The position numbers and the translations under genes are program-made. DNA of 64,000 nt, taken from the NCBI GenBank assembly GCA_009693255.1, contig SHXQ01000002.1, positions 95,420 through 159,419 of the forward strand. The letters run 5' to 3'. Of this stretch, positions 39,197-47,978 are shown piece after piece. Under the pieces are notes generated by a model. It was not told the DNA's origin and searched no databases. It worked only from the letters and a program-made list of their open reading frames with translations. The first letter of the stretch is position 1. Every line of letters begins with the position of its first letter. Origin of the DNA: Methylotenera sp. (GTDB lineage: Bacteria > Pseudomonadota > Gammaproteobacteria > Burkholderiales > Methylophilaceae).

Positions 39197-39380
39197 ATAA
39201 TTAGCCATAGAAGCTATGCTTCATCTGCTGTTAATTAATTCTATATGGCATTTATGATCATGATTAACCTCTACAATAGATTATCTAAACCTGTTTCAAT
39301 TGCAACTCTCGGAGTTGTGACGTCACTTTTCTTATTCTGCGACCCGCTTATTAAGGAGGTAGGTAGCCATCCTGATAATC
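39197..39380. repeat. Direct repeat B, copy 2
   Basis: Second copy of 38305-38489, forming the true 5' end of the WecA-like gene. It contains an internal perfect inverted repeat, CAACTC / GAGTTG, within the coding part. Confidence 0.9.
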
Positions 39381-40582
39381 TGATGCCAGTGAATGCTTCG
39401 ATGATAGGACATATCATCTTGGTTTTTATGCTGGCAACTATAGTCAGCTTTCTCCTCTGTGATCTTCTTGTACGCTATGCACATCTTCATCAACATTTAA
39501 CTGCCGATCCTTTCATTGGAAAGGTGCAAGCATTTCATTTAGAGCCAACACCTAGAATTGCTGGCGTAGCCATTTTTATAGCCACATTATCAGGATGCTC
39601 CTTATCGTGCGTACTTGAAGAGACGCAGCTACATAAAAATTTCTTCCTTATATCATTAATCATGGCCTCAATCCCTGCATTTTGCGGTGGATTAGCTGAA
39701 GACATATTTAAGAACGTAGGGGTTGCACAGCGCCTGTTACTCACCCTGATTTCGGCAGCAATCGCAGCTTGCATTATTGATAAAGGACTCACTCTTTATC
39801 ATGTAGATGCAGTCTGGATGGATAAGCTGCTTTCAATTGAAGTGATCTCTTTGCTATTTACATTGTTTGTAGTCGGAGGATTCACCAACGCCATCAATTT
39901 GATCGACGGTTATAATGGCTTAGTTGGTGGTTTTATGGTTGTCGCACTTACCGCCATCACAATTGCGGCTTTTCTGGTGAATGATGCAATGATTGCTAGC
40001 ATTAGCATCATTATGATTGGTGCTATTCTTGGATTTTTAGCATGGAATTGGCCTAGAGGAAAAATCTTCTTGGGGGACGGCGGATCTTATTTCATAGGGT
40101 TTATTTCAGCAGAACTTTGCTTGCTGCTCTTGTACCATAATCCAACAGTTTCACCATGGTTTCCATTAGCCATTTTCATTTACCCAGTGTTTGAGACGCT
40201 TTTTACGATGTTCCGTCGAACATTTATTCATAAAACCCTAAACACGGAGCCAGATGCCAATCATCTGCATCAGATGATTTTTAAATTATTGCTCAACAGA
40301 AATCAACTTGCGCTGTGCAAAAATCAAGTTAAAAAAATCAATCACGATGGAACTCCCTGTCAATTCATGAATACGTGTCCTCAAAAAATGCGCATCAGAA
40401 ATAACCGGGTAGCCCCTTATATCTGGAGCGCCACTGCCATCAATGCAGTTTTAGCAGTGATGTTCATGCATTCAACCATCATGTTAATGGGATTATGTCT
40501 TGCATCATGCTCAATTTATGTTCTTAGCTATTCGCTACTCACGACTAAGAAAATCCTCACTAAAGTAGTAACTATTAATTAA
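39260..40582 (+). CDS. WecA/MraY-family polyprenyl-phosphate sugar-1-phosphate transferase
   Basis: Integral membrane enzyme with about ten helices that would start O-antigen or exopolysaccharide synthesis by loading a sugar phosphate on undecaprenyl phosphate. Family motifs: FHLEPTPRIAGVAIF, FCGGLAED (usually GLxDD), the catalytic loop GFTNAINLIDGYNGLVGG, KIFLGDGGSYFIGF and DANHLHQ. The C-terminal 100 residues carry extra helices. The frame is open to 39245; the ATG at 39260 is the start shared by both repeat copies. The rhamnose gene rfbD nearby supports a surface polysaccharide role. Confidence 0.85.
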   Translation: MINLYNRLSKPVSIATLGVVTSLFLFCDPLIKEVGSHPDNLMPVNASMIGHIILVFMLATIVSFLLCDLLVRYAHLHQHLTADPFIGKVQAFHLEPTPRIAGVAIFIATLSGCSLSCVLEETQLHKNFFLISLIMASIPAFCGGLAEDIFKNVGVAQRLLLTLISAAIAACIIDKGLTLYHVDAVWMDKLLSIEVISLLFTLFVVGGFTNAINLIDGYNGLVGGFMVVALTAITIAAFLVNDAMIASISIIMIGAILGFLAWNWPRGKIFLGDGGSYFIGFISAELCLLLLYHNPTVSPWFPLAIFIYPVFETLFTMFRRTFIHKTLNTEPDANHLHQMIFKLLLNRNQLALCKNQVKKINHDGTPCQFMNTCPQKMRIRNNRVAPYIWSATAINAVLAVMFMHSTIMLMGLCLASCSIYVLSYSLLTTKKILTKVVTIN

Positions 40583-41107
40583 GAACGGATGCCTGCCGGT
40601 GCCTAAAATATCTATAGTTTTACTAGATTTTATAATTTTTCCGCGTTACTGTTATCTGTTTCTGACAAGATGGTTGTTAATCTGTCTAAAATTAATTTCT
40701 GATGACTCATGATGTTTTCCTTAATTATTCAAGCACAACAAACACAGCCAGAACATTACTTAAAAATTTGCCTATAATGAAAATCCCTCAGTAAAAGCTT
40801 GTCTTTATAAAAAATATTGACCAAACAAACTTCTGCTTTTGGCCCAAATGAACCATTCGAGTCAAATAAAAACTCGCCATAAAGTGCAGCACTCCAATGC
40901 CAATCTAAGCCCTCTTGGTTAAATACAGGTCAATGTCCGTCGCGCTCGGTATCCGCTAACGTGCCATCTACATCGAAAAATAAGGGCTTGTATCATCGCT
41001 ATCTTTCACAGTCATTGCCAACATTGACCTAGCTAGTAGGTCGCAATATTTTGCATGACGTCAACTAGCGGAAACATAATGCGCGCTAACTCTGATAAAA
41101 TTGCGCC
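40583..41107. other. Gene-poor region upstream of ribE
   Basis: About 525 bp with no intact gene. The middle holds the remnant of a CbbY-type phosphatase on the minus strand (40810-40992). The last 100 bp should contain the ribE promoter; I could not assign its boxes. Confidence 0.6.
40810..40992 (-). pseudogene. CbbY/Gph-type HAD phosphatase remnant
   Basis: On the minus strand, reading from 40992, one frame gives LFFDVDGTLADTERDGH, then a stop (TGA), then FNQEGLDWHWSAALYGEFL and a short tail. This is the N-terminus of a CbbY-like haloacid dehalogenase phosphatase (DxDGTLADTE motif plus the start of its cap domain). Everything after about 60 residues is missing, so it is a dead fragment. 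Confidence 0.82.
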
Positions 41108-41707
41108 ATGTTTACAGGCATCATTCAGACTATCGGTCAAATCGAAAGCGCGCTCCCCGCGGGTGAAGACGTCAAGCTCAACATTGCTTGTGCAGGCTTA
41201 GGTATGCAAGACCTTAATATTGGCGACAGTATTGCGGTTAATGGCGTCTGCCTAACGGTTGTAGATTTTAGTGACACCCATTTTGATGCACACGTTTCCA
41301 AAGAAACACTATCCGTGACTACTGGCCTAGATGGGTCACATGCAGTTAATCTGGAAAAAGCATTACGGCTAAACGACAGATTAGGTGGTCATCTTGTCAG
41401 CGGTCATGTAGACGGGGTAGGCGCAGTGGTATTTTTTGAACAGCTAGGTGATTGCTGGAAGCTTGATGTTCGCGCCCCGCATGCTATTGCAAAATACATT
41501 GCCATTAAAGGCTCTATTGGGGTAAATGGCGTAAGCTTGACAGTGAACAGCATTCATAACGATGTGTTTAGCATGAATTTGATTCCGCACACACTGGAAA
41601 ACACCACCCTGAAATCTTTAAAACAAAATAGCTTGGTTAATCTAGAGGTTGACCAAATTGCGCGTTATGTAGAACGCATGATGCTCTGGGCTGAAGAAAA
41701 CGACTAA
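41108..41707 (+). CDS. ribE: Riboflavin synthase alpha chain
   Basis: Dismutates two lumazines to riboflavin. Two tandem lumazine-binding domains fill 199 residues: MFTGIIQTIGQIE with GDSIAVNGVCLTV (1-90), and LGGHLVSGHVDGVG with GSIGVNGVSLTVN (95-190). Length is normal. It lies 39 bp before ribBA on the same strand. No FMN riboswitch was recognised upstream. Confidence 0.97.
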   Translation: MFTGIIQTIGQIESALPAGEDVKLNIACAGLGMQDLNIGDSIAVNGVCLTVVDFSDTHFDAHVSKETLSVTTGLDGSHAVNLEKALRLNDRLGGHLVSGHVDGVGAVVFFEQLGDCWKLDVRAPHAIAKYIAIKGSIGVNGVSLTVNSIHNDVFSMNLIPHTLENTTLKSLKQNSLVNLEVDQIARYVERMMLWAEEND

Positions 41708-41746
41708 ATTTACCAAGCCATCAATTTAAGTAACTGGAAAGATAAC

Positions 41747-42835
41747 GTGACCATTAGTACTGCTAAGGAAATTATTGAAGAAATTAAACACGGCCGCATG
41801 GTGGTGTTGGTCGATGATGAAAATCGTGAAAATGAGGGCGATTTAGTGCTGGCTGCCGAATTTGCTACAGCTAAACACATTAACTTTATGGCCAAACATG
41901 GCCGTGGGCTTATTTGCTTAACGCTCACCGAAGCTCGTTGCAAACAATTGAATCTGACTAAAATGGTACAAAAAAATGGCGCCCGCATGGGTACCAATTT
42001 CACCATATCGATAGAGGCGGCTGAAGGCGTTACTACTGGAATTTCTGCGGCTGATCGGGCGCGCACCGTGCAAGCTGCCGTTGCAAAAACTGCCAAACCA
42101 CAAGACATTGTCAGCCCTGGTCATATTTTCCCACTAGCGGCCATGGATGGCGGCGTACTAGTGCGTGCTGGCCATACTGAAGCCGGTTGTGATTTAGCGC
42201 TGCTAGCTGGTTGCGAGGCAACCAGCGTCATCTGTGAAATATTAAAAGATGACGGCAGTATGGCGCGCTTGCCAGATTTGATGCTATTTGCTGCTGAGCA
42301 CCAGCTTAAAATTGGTACGATTGCGGATTTAATTCAATACCGTGCACAAACAGAACACCTAGTTGAACGTGCCGCTGAGCGCATGATTCAAACCCCTTAT
42401 GGCGAAATGAAGCTGATTGCCTATCACGATAAAATTACCAAAGAGACCCATTTGGCTTTGATTAAAGGCACGCCAACGCCGACTAAAGAAACGCTAGTGC
42501 GGGTGCATGAGCCGCTATCCATATTTGACTTACTTGATAGCTCTAGCTGCTCACATAGCTGGAATACACTGGCAGCAATGCAGGTGATTGCCAATGCCGA
42601 ATCAGGCGTAATCGTGCTATTGCATCAGCAAGAAACTGGCGAGGCGATCGTCGAGCGCATTCTGGGCGCAGATCTACCAGTTCGTATCAACCAAGAATTA
42701 CGCACTTATGGCATAGGCTCGCAAATACTATTGGATTGTGGTGTGGGCAAAATGAAGCTGTTGGCCAAACCACGAAAAATGCCGAGTATGGCGGGTTTTG
42801 GACTAGAGGTTACCGGCTACCTAGAGGCGAAATAA
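41747..42835 (+). CDS. ribBA: 3,4-dihydroxy-2-butanone-4-phosphate synthase with degenerate GTP cyclohydrolase II domain
   Basis: The N-terminal half (1-200) is an intact DHBP synthase: DDENRENEGDLVLAAE, YTTG-type VTTGISAADRA and GHTEAGCDLALLAG. The C-terminal half (205-362) has the GTP cyclohydrolase II fold ending (RTYGIGSQIL), but the catalytic zinc motif Cys-x2-Gly-Asp-Val-Phe...CDCG is replaced by VRVHEPLSIFDLLDSSSCSH. It probably makes only the butanone, and a separate RibA would be needed. GTG start at 41747. Similar RibBX proteins are known in proteobacteria. Confidence 0.93.
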   Translation: MTISTAKEIIEEIKHGRMVVLVDDENRENEGDLVLAAEFATAKHINFMAKHGRGLICLTLTEARCKQLNLTKMVQKNGARMGTNFTISIEAAEGVTTGISAADRARTVQAAVAKTAKPQDIVSPGHIFPLAAMDGGVLVRAGHTEAGCDLALLAGCEATSVICEILKDDGSMARLPDLMLFAAEHQLKIGTIADLIQYRAQTEHLVERAAERMIQTPYGEMKLIAYHDKITKETHLALIKGTPTPTKETLVRVHEPLSIFDLLDSSSCSHSWNTLAAMQVIANAESGVIVLLHQQETGEAIVERILGADLPVRINQELRTYGIGSQILLDCGVGKMKLLAKPRKMPSMAGFGLEVTGYLEAK

Positions 42836-42883
42836 CTTCGTATTTATATATTTTTACTATAAAAAACAAACATCTATGTTAGA

Positions 42884-43468
42884 ATGAATAAATTGGAAAA
42901 CATCAATCTTACCGGTCACTTTCTCATCGCTATGCCCGCAATGACAGACCCATTTTTCGCTAAATCCGTCACATTCATTTGCACACATAATCAAGACGGC
43001 GCCATGGGCGTCATGATTAACCGCCCTACCGACGTCACTTACGAAACCTTATTTGAAAAAATAAATGTCGAATTACTGAACAGCGTCGTTGCACAGCAGC
43101 ATGTGCTGTATGGCGGCCCTGTTCAACCAGAGCGAGGTTTTGTGTTGCATCAACCCGCCGGCGAATGGGATAGCACCATTACCATCGCTGAAAATACCGC
43201 GCTCACCACTTCAAAAGATATTTTAGAATCAGTCGCAATAGGCGTTGGTCCAGAAAAAATGTTGCTCACATTAGGTTATGCCGGCTGGACACCCGGCCAG
43301 CTAGAACAAGAAATTGCACAAAATTCTTGGTTGTCTGTACAGGCAAAAGATATAGAGACGCTACATAAAATCTTGTACGAAACCAATCATGACGACAAAC
43401 TCAATACAACAATGGCTTTACTTGGGGTTAATCCGGCCATGCTGTCTGACGTGGCGGGTCACGCTTAA
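42884..43468 (+). CDS. yqgE: YqgE/AlgH family protein
   Basis: A 194-residue protein of the UPF0301/AlgH family. It has GHFLIAMPAMTDPFFAKSV, ICTHNQDGAMGVMINRP, VLYGGPVQPERGFVLH and LGYAGWTPGQLEQEI. Structures of the family show an isolated alpha/beta fold; a regulatory or redox role has been proposed but is not settled. It is followed by ruvX with a TAATG overlap, the conserved yqgE-ruvX-pyrR-pyrB order. Confidence 0.95.
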   Translation: MNKLENINLTGHFLIAMPAMTDPFFAKSVTFICTHNQDGAMGVMINRPTDVTYETLFEKINVELLNSVVAQQHVLYGGPVQPERGFVLHQPAGEWDSTITIAENTALTTSKDILESVAIGVGPEKMLLTLGYAGWTPGQLEQEIAQNSWLSVQAKDIETLHKILYETNHDDKLNTTMALLGVNPAMLSDVAGHA

Positions 43469-43962
43469 TGGTCATAGACCTTAATATCAAGCTGACGGGG
43501 CATGGCCAACTGATTGATAACGAAAATGTTTACGACGTAAAAGTAGTATTAGCCAGCACCGTCTTATGTTTTGATTTTGGTGAGCAAAGAATAGGCGTGG
43601 CAGTAGGTGAGCATGTTTTAGCCAATGCCAACCCACTCACGGCTATCGATAACGAAAGTAACGAGGTGCGCTTTGCCGTAATTACTACACTTATCAAAGA
43701 ATGGCAGCCAAAATTACTCATTGTTGGCTTACCATTAAGCTTAGATGGTAAAGAGACTAGCGTAACGCAGTTATGCAAAAAATTTGCGAGGCGACTCAAT
43801 GGTCGCTTTAATATTCCAGTGATGCTCATTGATGAGCGCTACAGCTCTGTTGAAGCCAGTGATTTATTAAGGCAAGCGGGCATTAAAGGTCGTGCGCAAA
43901 AAACACTACTAGACCAAATGGCGGCGCAGACCATATTACAAAGCTATTTCGATGAGATTTAA
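43468..43962 (+). CDS. ruvX: Putative pre-16S rRNA nuclease (RuvX/YqgF)
   Basis: RNase H-like nuclease that trims the 5' end of 16S rRNA. The fold begins VLCFDFGEQRIGVAVG with the catalytic Asp; LIVGLPLSLDGKET and LIDERYSSVEA follow. At 164 residues it has some 30 residues before the usual start of this family, unrelated to any domain I know. The ATG shares its A with the yqgE stop, so coupled translation from there is plausible. Confidence 0.92.
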   Translation: MVIDLNIKLTGHGQLIDNENVYDVKVVLASTVLCFDFGEQRIGVAVGEHVLANANPLTAIDNESNEVRFAVITTLIKEWQPKLLIVGLPLSLDGKETSVTQLCKKFARRLNGRFNIPVMLIDERYSSVEASDLLRQAGIKGRAQKTLLDQMAAQTILQSYFDEI

Positions 43963-44016
43963 ACGTAGGGATTGATGACAACGCATGCTGATGATAATTA
44001 CGAGTAAAATAAGCCG

Positions 44017-44577
44017 ATGACTTCAAAAAATAGTAATCTACCCGACGCAGAAGAGCTGCTGATAACACTCGCGCAAAAGCTTAAACCGCTACTACAAAAG
44101 AATACTGCTCTAGTGGGCATACAAAGTGGTGGCGTTTGGCTGATGCAAAGGTTGCTCGTCTTGTTAGATAGCACCATTACTGCTCATGCCATTCCTCACG
44201 GGACATTAGACGTTTCATTTTACAGAGACGACTACGCTCAGCGTGGCCTAAAAACTGAAAATCGCCCGAGTCAGATTACCTTCGACGTTGAAAATAAACA
44301 CATCATTTTAATTGATGATGTGTTTTACACCGGTCGGACTACCCGTGCCGCCATGAACGAGCTGTTTGACTACGGTCGACCTGCTAGCATTGCATTGCTA
44401 GCCCTGGTCAACCGCGGCGGTCGTGAGCTACCAATTACGCCGCAGATTACCGCAGCGGATATTCAACTAACAGCAGCGCAAAATTTACAATTACTACAAA
44501 ATACCGATGGCACTTTACGCCTAGAACTAAAATTGGCGCCCCCATCAACTCATCAGGCACAACACACGCATGAATAA
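44017..44577 (+). CDS. pyrR: Bifunctional pyr operon regulator / uracil phosphoribosyltransferase
   Basis: A 186-residue type I phosphoribosyltransferase of the PyrR family with the PRPP-binding motif [18 protein letters not shown] and the loop [11 protein letters not shown]. PyrR in Firmicutes controls pyr mRNA; in proteobacteria with this order (pyrR-pyrB-pyrC) its regulatory action is less clear. It overlaps pyrB by 8 bp, so the three genes form one operon. Confidence 0.95.
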   Translation: MTSKNSNLPDAEELLITLAQKLKPLLQKNTALVGIQSGGVWLMQRLLVLLDSTITAHAIPHGTLDVSFYRDDYAQRGLKTENRPSQITFDVENKHIILIDDVFYTGRTTRAAMNELFDYGRPASIALLALVNRGGRELPITPQITAADIQLTAAQNLQLLQNTDGTLRLELKLAPPSTHQAQHTHE

Positions 44578-45538
44578 CCCTCAATTAGATGCTGACGGCC
44601 GCTTACGACACCTTCTTTCTACCGAAGGCTTACCCAAGAAAATATTGAATCAAATTCTAGACACTGCCGAATCATTTGTCGGCGTAGCTGAACGTGAAGT
44701 CAAAAAAGTACCTTTGTTACGCGGTAAAACGGTATGTAACCTATTTTTTGAAAATAGCACCCGCACCCGTACCACCTTTGAAATTGCCGCCAAACGGCTA
44801 TCTGCAGACGTAATTAGTTTAAATGTGAACACTTCCTCGCAGTCTAAGGGTGAAACCATTTTAGATACGGTGGACAACCTCATTGCCATGCATGCAGACA
44901 TGTTTGTGGTGCGCCACTCACAATCGGGCGCGGCGCATTTTATTGCAAAACATGTTCCTGAGCATATTCATGTCATCAATGCTGGCGACGGTCGCCACTC
45001 GCACCCAACGCAAGGCCTACTGGATATGTTTACCATCCGTAAATATAAACCTGACTTGCATAATTTAAGAGTAGCCATTGTCGGCGACGTGCTGCACTCG
45101 CGTGTTGCGCGCTCTGAAATCCACGCACTCACCACCTTAGGTGTGCCTGAAGTGCGTGTCATTGCGCCTAAAACACTGCTGCCTGCACAAGTCGAAAAGT
45201 TAGGCGTACAGGTATTTCACGATATGAAAGCCGGACTTAAAGATGTAGACGTGGTGATGATGTTGCGCCTGCAGAACGAGCGTATGAATGGCGCAATGTT
45301 GCCCAGCGTCCAAGAATACTTCAAAACCTACGGCCTCACCCAAGAAAAATTGAACCTCGCCAAGCCTGATGCGATTGTATTGCATCCTGGGCCCATGAAC
45401 CGTGGCGTGGAAATAGACTCCAGCGTGGCTGATGGCAAACAATCGGTCATTCTGCCGCAAGTGACTTATGGTATTGCTATCCGCATGGCTGTCATGGCCA
45501 TGCTAGCAGGTGGGCAAATATCGGGAAATCAGTCATGA
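44570..45538 (+). CDS. pyrB: Aspartate carbamoyltransferase catalytic subunit
   Basis: Forms carbamoyl aspartate for pyrimidines. The 322 residues hold the carbamoyl phosphate motif [37 protein letters not shown] and [12 protein letters not shown]. No PyrI follows; instead a dihydroorotase homolog without metal ligands overlaps by 4 bp (ATGA). This matches the PyrB-PyrC' type of dodecameric complex described in Pseudomonas. Confidence 0.97.
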   Translation: MNNPQLDADGRLRHLLSTEGLPKKILNQILDTAESFVGVAEREVKKVPLLRGKTVCNLFFENSTRTRTTFEIAAKRLSADVISLNVNTSSQSKGETILDTVDNLIAMHADMFVVRHSQSGAAHFIAKHVPEHIHVINAGDGRHSHPTQGLLDMFTIRKYKPDLHNLRVAIVGDVLHSRVARSEIHALTTLGVPEVRVIAPKTLLPAQVEKLGVQVFHDMKAGLKDVDVVMMLRLQNERMNGAMLPSVQEYFKTYGLTQEKLNLAKPDAIVLHPGPMNRGVEIDSSVADGKQSVILPQVTYGIAIRMAVMAMLAGGQISGNQS

Positions 45539-46809
45539 AAATTCACATCAAAAATGGTCGCGTCATAGACCCTAACAACAATATTGATCGCCAGCTCGAC
45601 ATATTCATTGGCGCCGGAAAAATCATCGCCCTAGGCAGCGCGCCTGACGGCTTTACCGCCAATCAAACCATAGACGCCAGCAACTTAATTGTTTGCCCCG
45701 GCTTAGTTGATCTGTCTGTCAGGCTACGCGAACCAGGTGAGGAATACAAGGCCACCTTAATCAGCGAGCTACAAGCCGCCGTCGCCGGCGGAGTCACGAG
45801 CCTAGCCTGCCTACCTGATACCGACCCAGTATTAGATGAGCCGGGCCTAGTCGAAATGTTAAAGCATCGGGCTAAACAACTTAATCTCGCTCATGTATAT
45901 CCGCTAGGCGCGCTCACACGCCAACTACAAGGCAAGATTTTGTCTGAAATGGGTGAGTTGCGTGAAGCGGGTTGTGTCGGTTTTTCTCAAGCAAACATAG
46001 CCATTACTGATACACAAGTGTTATGGCGCGCCATGGAATATGCAGCCACTTTTGGCTTCACCTTATTTTTACACGCAGAGGAGCCTTTTTTAGCCAAAGA
46101 TGGTGTGGCACATGACGGTGAAGTCGCTAGCAGATTGGGGCTGAAAGGCATCCCTAGTGCAGCTGAAGCGCTTGCCCTTGCTAGCATATTACGTATCGCC
46201 AAAGAAACCGGCGCAAAAGTACATATCAGTCGCTTATCTACCGCTGAAGGCGTAAGCATGATACGCGAAGCTAAAAAACAGGGCCTTAATATCAGTTGCG
46301 ATGTGAGTGCCAATCACTTGCACCTCACTGAGCATGATATTGGTTTCTTTGATGCAAACTGTCATCTAAAACCACCCCTACGGTCACAACGCGATAAAGA
46401 AGCGCTGAGTGCAGGCCTTAAAGATGGCACGATTGATGCGATTTGCTCTGATCATACACCGGTAGACGACGATGCTAAATTGGCGCCATTTGCTGAAGCT
46501 GAAATCGGCGCAACTGGTTTGGAATTGCTACTAACACTTACCTTAAAGTGGGCGCAACAAGAAAAAATTGATTTATTAAAGGCAATAGCACTCGTTAGCC
46601 TAGCCTCAGCGAAAATTTTAGGCGTACCTGCAGGCACCCTAGACCTGAATAGTGATGCTGACATTTGTATTTTTGACGAGAACAAATACTGGAAAATAAG
46701 CCCGACTAGCTTGAAAAGCCAAGGGAAAAATACGCCCTTTAATGGCTTGGAAATGGCAGGGAAAGTTAAATTTACATTAGTGCACGGGCAATTGGTCTAC
46801 CAAAGCTAA
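45535..46809 (+). CDS. Dihydroorotase homolog, probably non-catalytic (PyrC'/PyrX type)
   Basis: A 424-residue amidohydrolase of the class I dihydroorotase type, with [20 protein letters not shown] near residues 57-76. In active enzymes the DxHxHLREPG motif gives two His metal ligands; here these are Ser61 and Arg63. The Asp after GCVAF is also gone ([10 protein letters not shown]), and DHAPH has become SDHTPVDDD. This is the pattern of PyrC', which in Pseudomonas supports the PyrB complex without catalysis. An active PyrC would have to lie elsewhere in the genome. Databases may call this gene pyrC. Confidence 0.9.
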   Translation: MKIHIKNGRVIDPNNNIDRQLDIFIGAGKIIALGSAPDGFTANQTIDASNLIVCPGLVDLSVRLREPGEEYKATLISELQAAVAGGVTSLACLPDTDPVLDEPGLVEMLKHRAKQLNLAHVYPLGALTRQLQGKILSEMGELREAGCVGFSQANIAITDTQVLWRAMEYAATFGFTLFLHAEEPFLAKDGVAHDGEVASRLGLKGIPSAAEALALASILRIAKETGAKVHISRLSTAEGVSMIREAKKQGLNISCDVSANHLHLTEHDIGFFDANCHLKPPLRSQRDKEALSAGLKDGTIDAICSDHTPVDDDAKLAPFAEAEIGATGLELLLTLTLKWAQQEKIDLLKAIALVSLASAKILGVPAGTLDLNSDADICIFDENKYWKISPTSLKSQGKNTPFNGLEMAGKVKFTLVHGQLVYQS

Positions 46810-46848
46810 CTTCGAAGTTTCTTTGCCGACTAGTGCCGGTTAGCAATA

Positions 46849-47139
46849 CTAAACAATACCTAAGCTATCTAAGCCAGCGGGTAAATCTTTGTCATGGGTA
46901 GCTTTACCCTCTAATTTAATTTTTAGTCGAATATCATTCTCTGAATCTGCATTTCGCAAGGTATCTTCATAGGTAATGACGTCCGCCTCATATAAATCAA
47001 ATAGCGCTTGATCAAAAGCGGGTACGTTAATATTGCGTATGTCGCCATGCACACGAATCATTGGTGGCAAGCCTGCAGATAGGTGCAAGTCTGGAGTTTT
47101 ATTTTTAACTGAAAATTCCAGTAAATCTGAAATATCCAC
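46849..47139 (-). pseudogene. pilT: pilT remnant with internal deletion of the ATPase core
   Basis: A 96-codon open frame whose first 42 codons match the PilT N-terminus (DLLEFSVKNKTPDLHLSAG, PPMIRVHGDIRNI) and whose last 52 match the PilT C-terminus (LFDLYEADVITYEDTL, ADSENDIRLKIKLEG). About 250 residues between them, with Walker A, Walker B and the Asp and His boxes, are absent. The join is in frame around FDQ. It keeps its ancestral place, divergent from yggS. It cannot be a working retraction motor. Confidence 0.92.
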
Positions 47140-47262
47140 AACTTGCTCCTGTTATAATTTATTGTGTTATATCTTAAAGTGCCATTACCAACGCGATGTT
47201 CAATACTGTCAATCCTCTATAAATGTTAATTCTAAATTTATTAAATTTAAGCTTAATGAATT

Positions 47263-47955
47263 ATGATCTCAATTAGCAATCGCTTGCAAGATATTCTAAC
47301 AACTATTCAATCAGCTCAATTGTCTGAGCATGCGGCTCGGTCAGTAAATCTTCTGGCCGTCAGCAAAGCGCAGTCAGCCTTGGCCATTCGTGAGGCTTAC
47401 GCTGCTAGCCAGATTATGTTTGGTGAAAATTATTTGCAAGAGGCGTTAGACAAGCAGTCTCAACTGACTGACTTAGCCATTGAGTGGCACTTTATTGGGC
47501 CAATACAGAGCAATAAAACACAATTAATTGCGCAGAATTTTAGCTGGGTACACAGCATAGATCGGCTAAAAATAGCGCAACGCTTAAATGATGCTAGAGC
47601 AGAAAACCTCCCACCCTTGCAAGTGTGTATTCAGCTCAACATTAGCAATGAAACGAGCAAAAGCGGCATTACCCCACAACAACTAGAAGCACTAGCGACC
47701 GCCCTTACTAAGCTACCCCGACTAAAGCTGCGTGGTTTAATGGCAATCCCTGAGCCCAGCAAAGACTATAATAAACAGCGTTTGCAATTCAAACAAGTGC
47801 GAGAATGTTATGATAACTTGATTGTAAAAGGCTTTGCTCTAGATACCCTTTCTATTGGCATGTCAGACGACTACGTTATCGCAATAGAGCAAGGTGCGAC
47901 TATTGTTCGAATAGGTTCAGCCTTATTTGGCGCAAGAAAATATCAAGCTCAATAG
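47263..47955 (+). CDS. yggS: PLP homeostasis protein YggS
   Basis: A 230-residue alanine-racemase-like barrel that binds PLP without known catalysis and keeps vitamin B6 pools balanced. The PLP lysine lies in LLAVSKAQ; FGENYLQEALDK, WHFIGPIQSNK, GLMAIPEP and LSIGMSDDYVIAIEQGATIVRIG (in pieces) are typical. It begins yggS-proC-yggT, the usual order after pilT. Confidence 0.96.
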   Translation: MISISNRLQDILTTIQSAQLSEHAARSVNLLAVSKAQSALAIREAYAASQIMFGENYLQEALDKQSQLTDLAIEWHFIGPIQSNKTQLIAQNFSWVHSIDRLKIAQRLNDARAENLPPLQVCIQLNISNETSKSGITPQQLEALATALTKLPRLKLRGLMAIPEPSKDYNKQRLQFKQVRECYDNLIVKGFALDTLSIGMSDDYVIAIEQGATIVRIGSALFGARKYQAQ

Positions 47956-47978
47956 ATTACATAGGATTATGCTAACAA

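Noticed and set aside
41000-41107. FMN riboswitch before ribE
   Set aside because: None of the conserved RFN element blocks could be recognised in this stretch.
41710-42108. Minus-strand frame of 132 codons opposite ribBA
   Set aside because: Shadow of the intact DHBP synthase domain; no start context.
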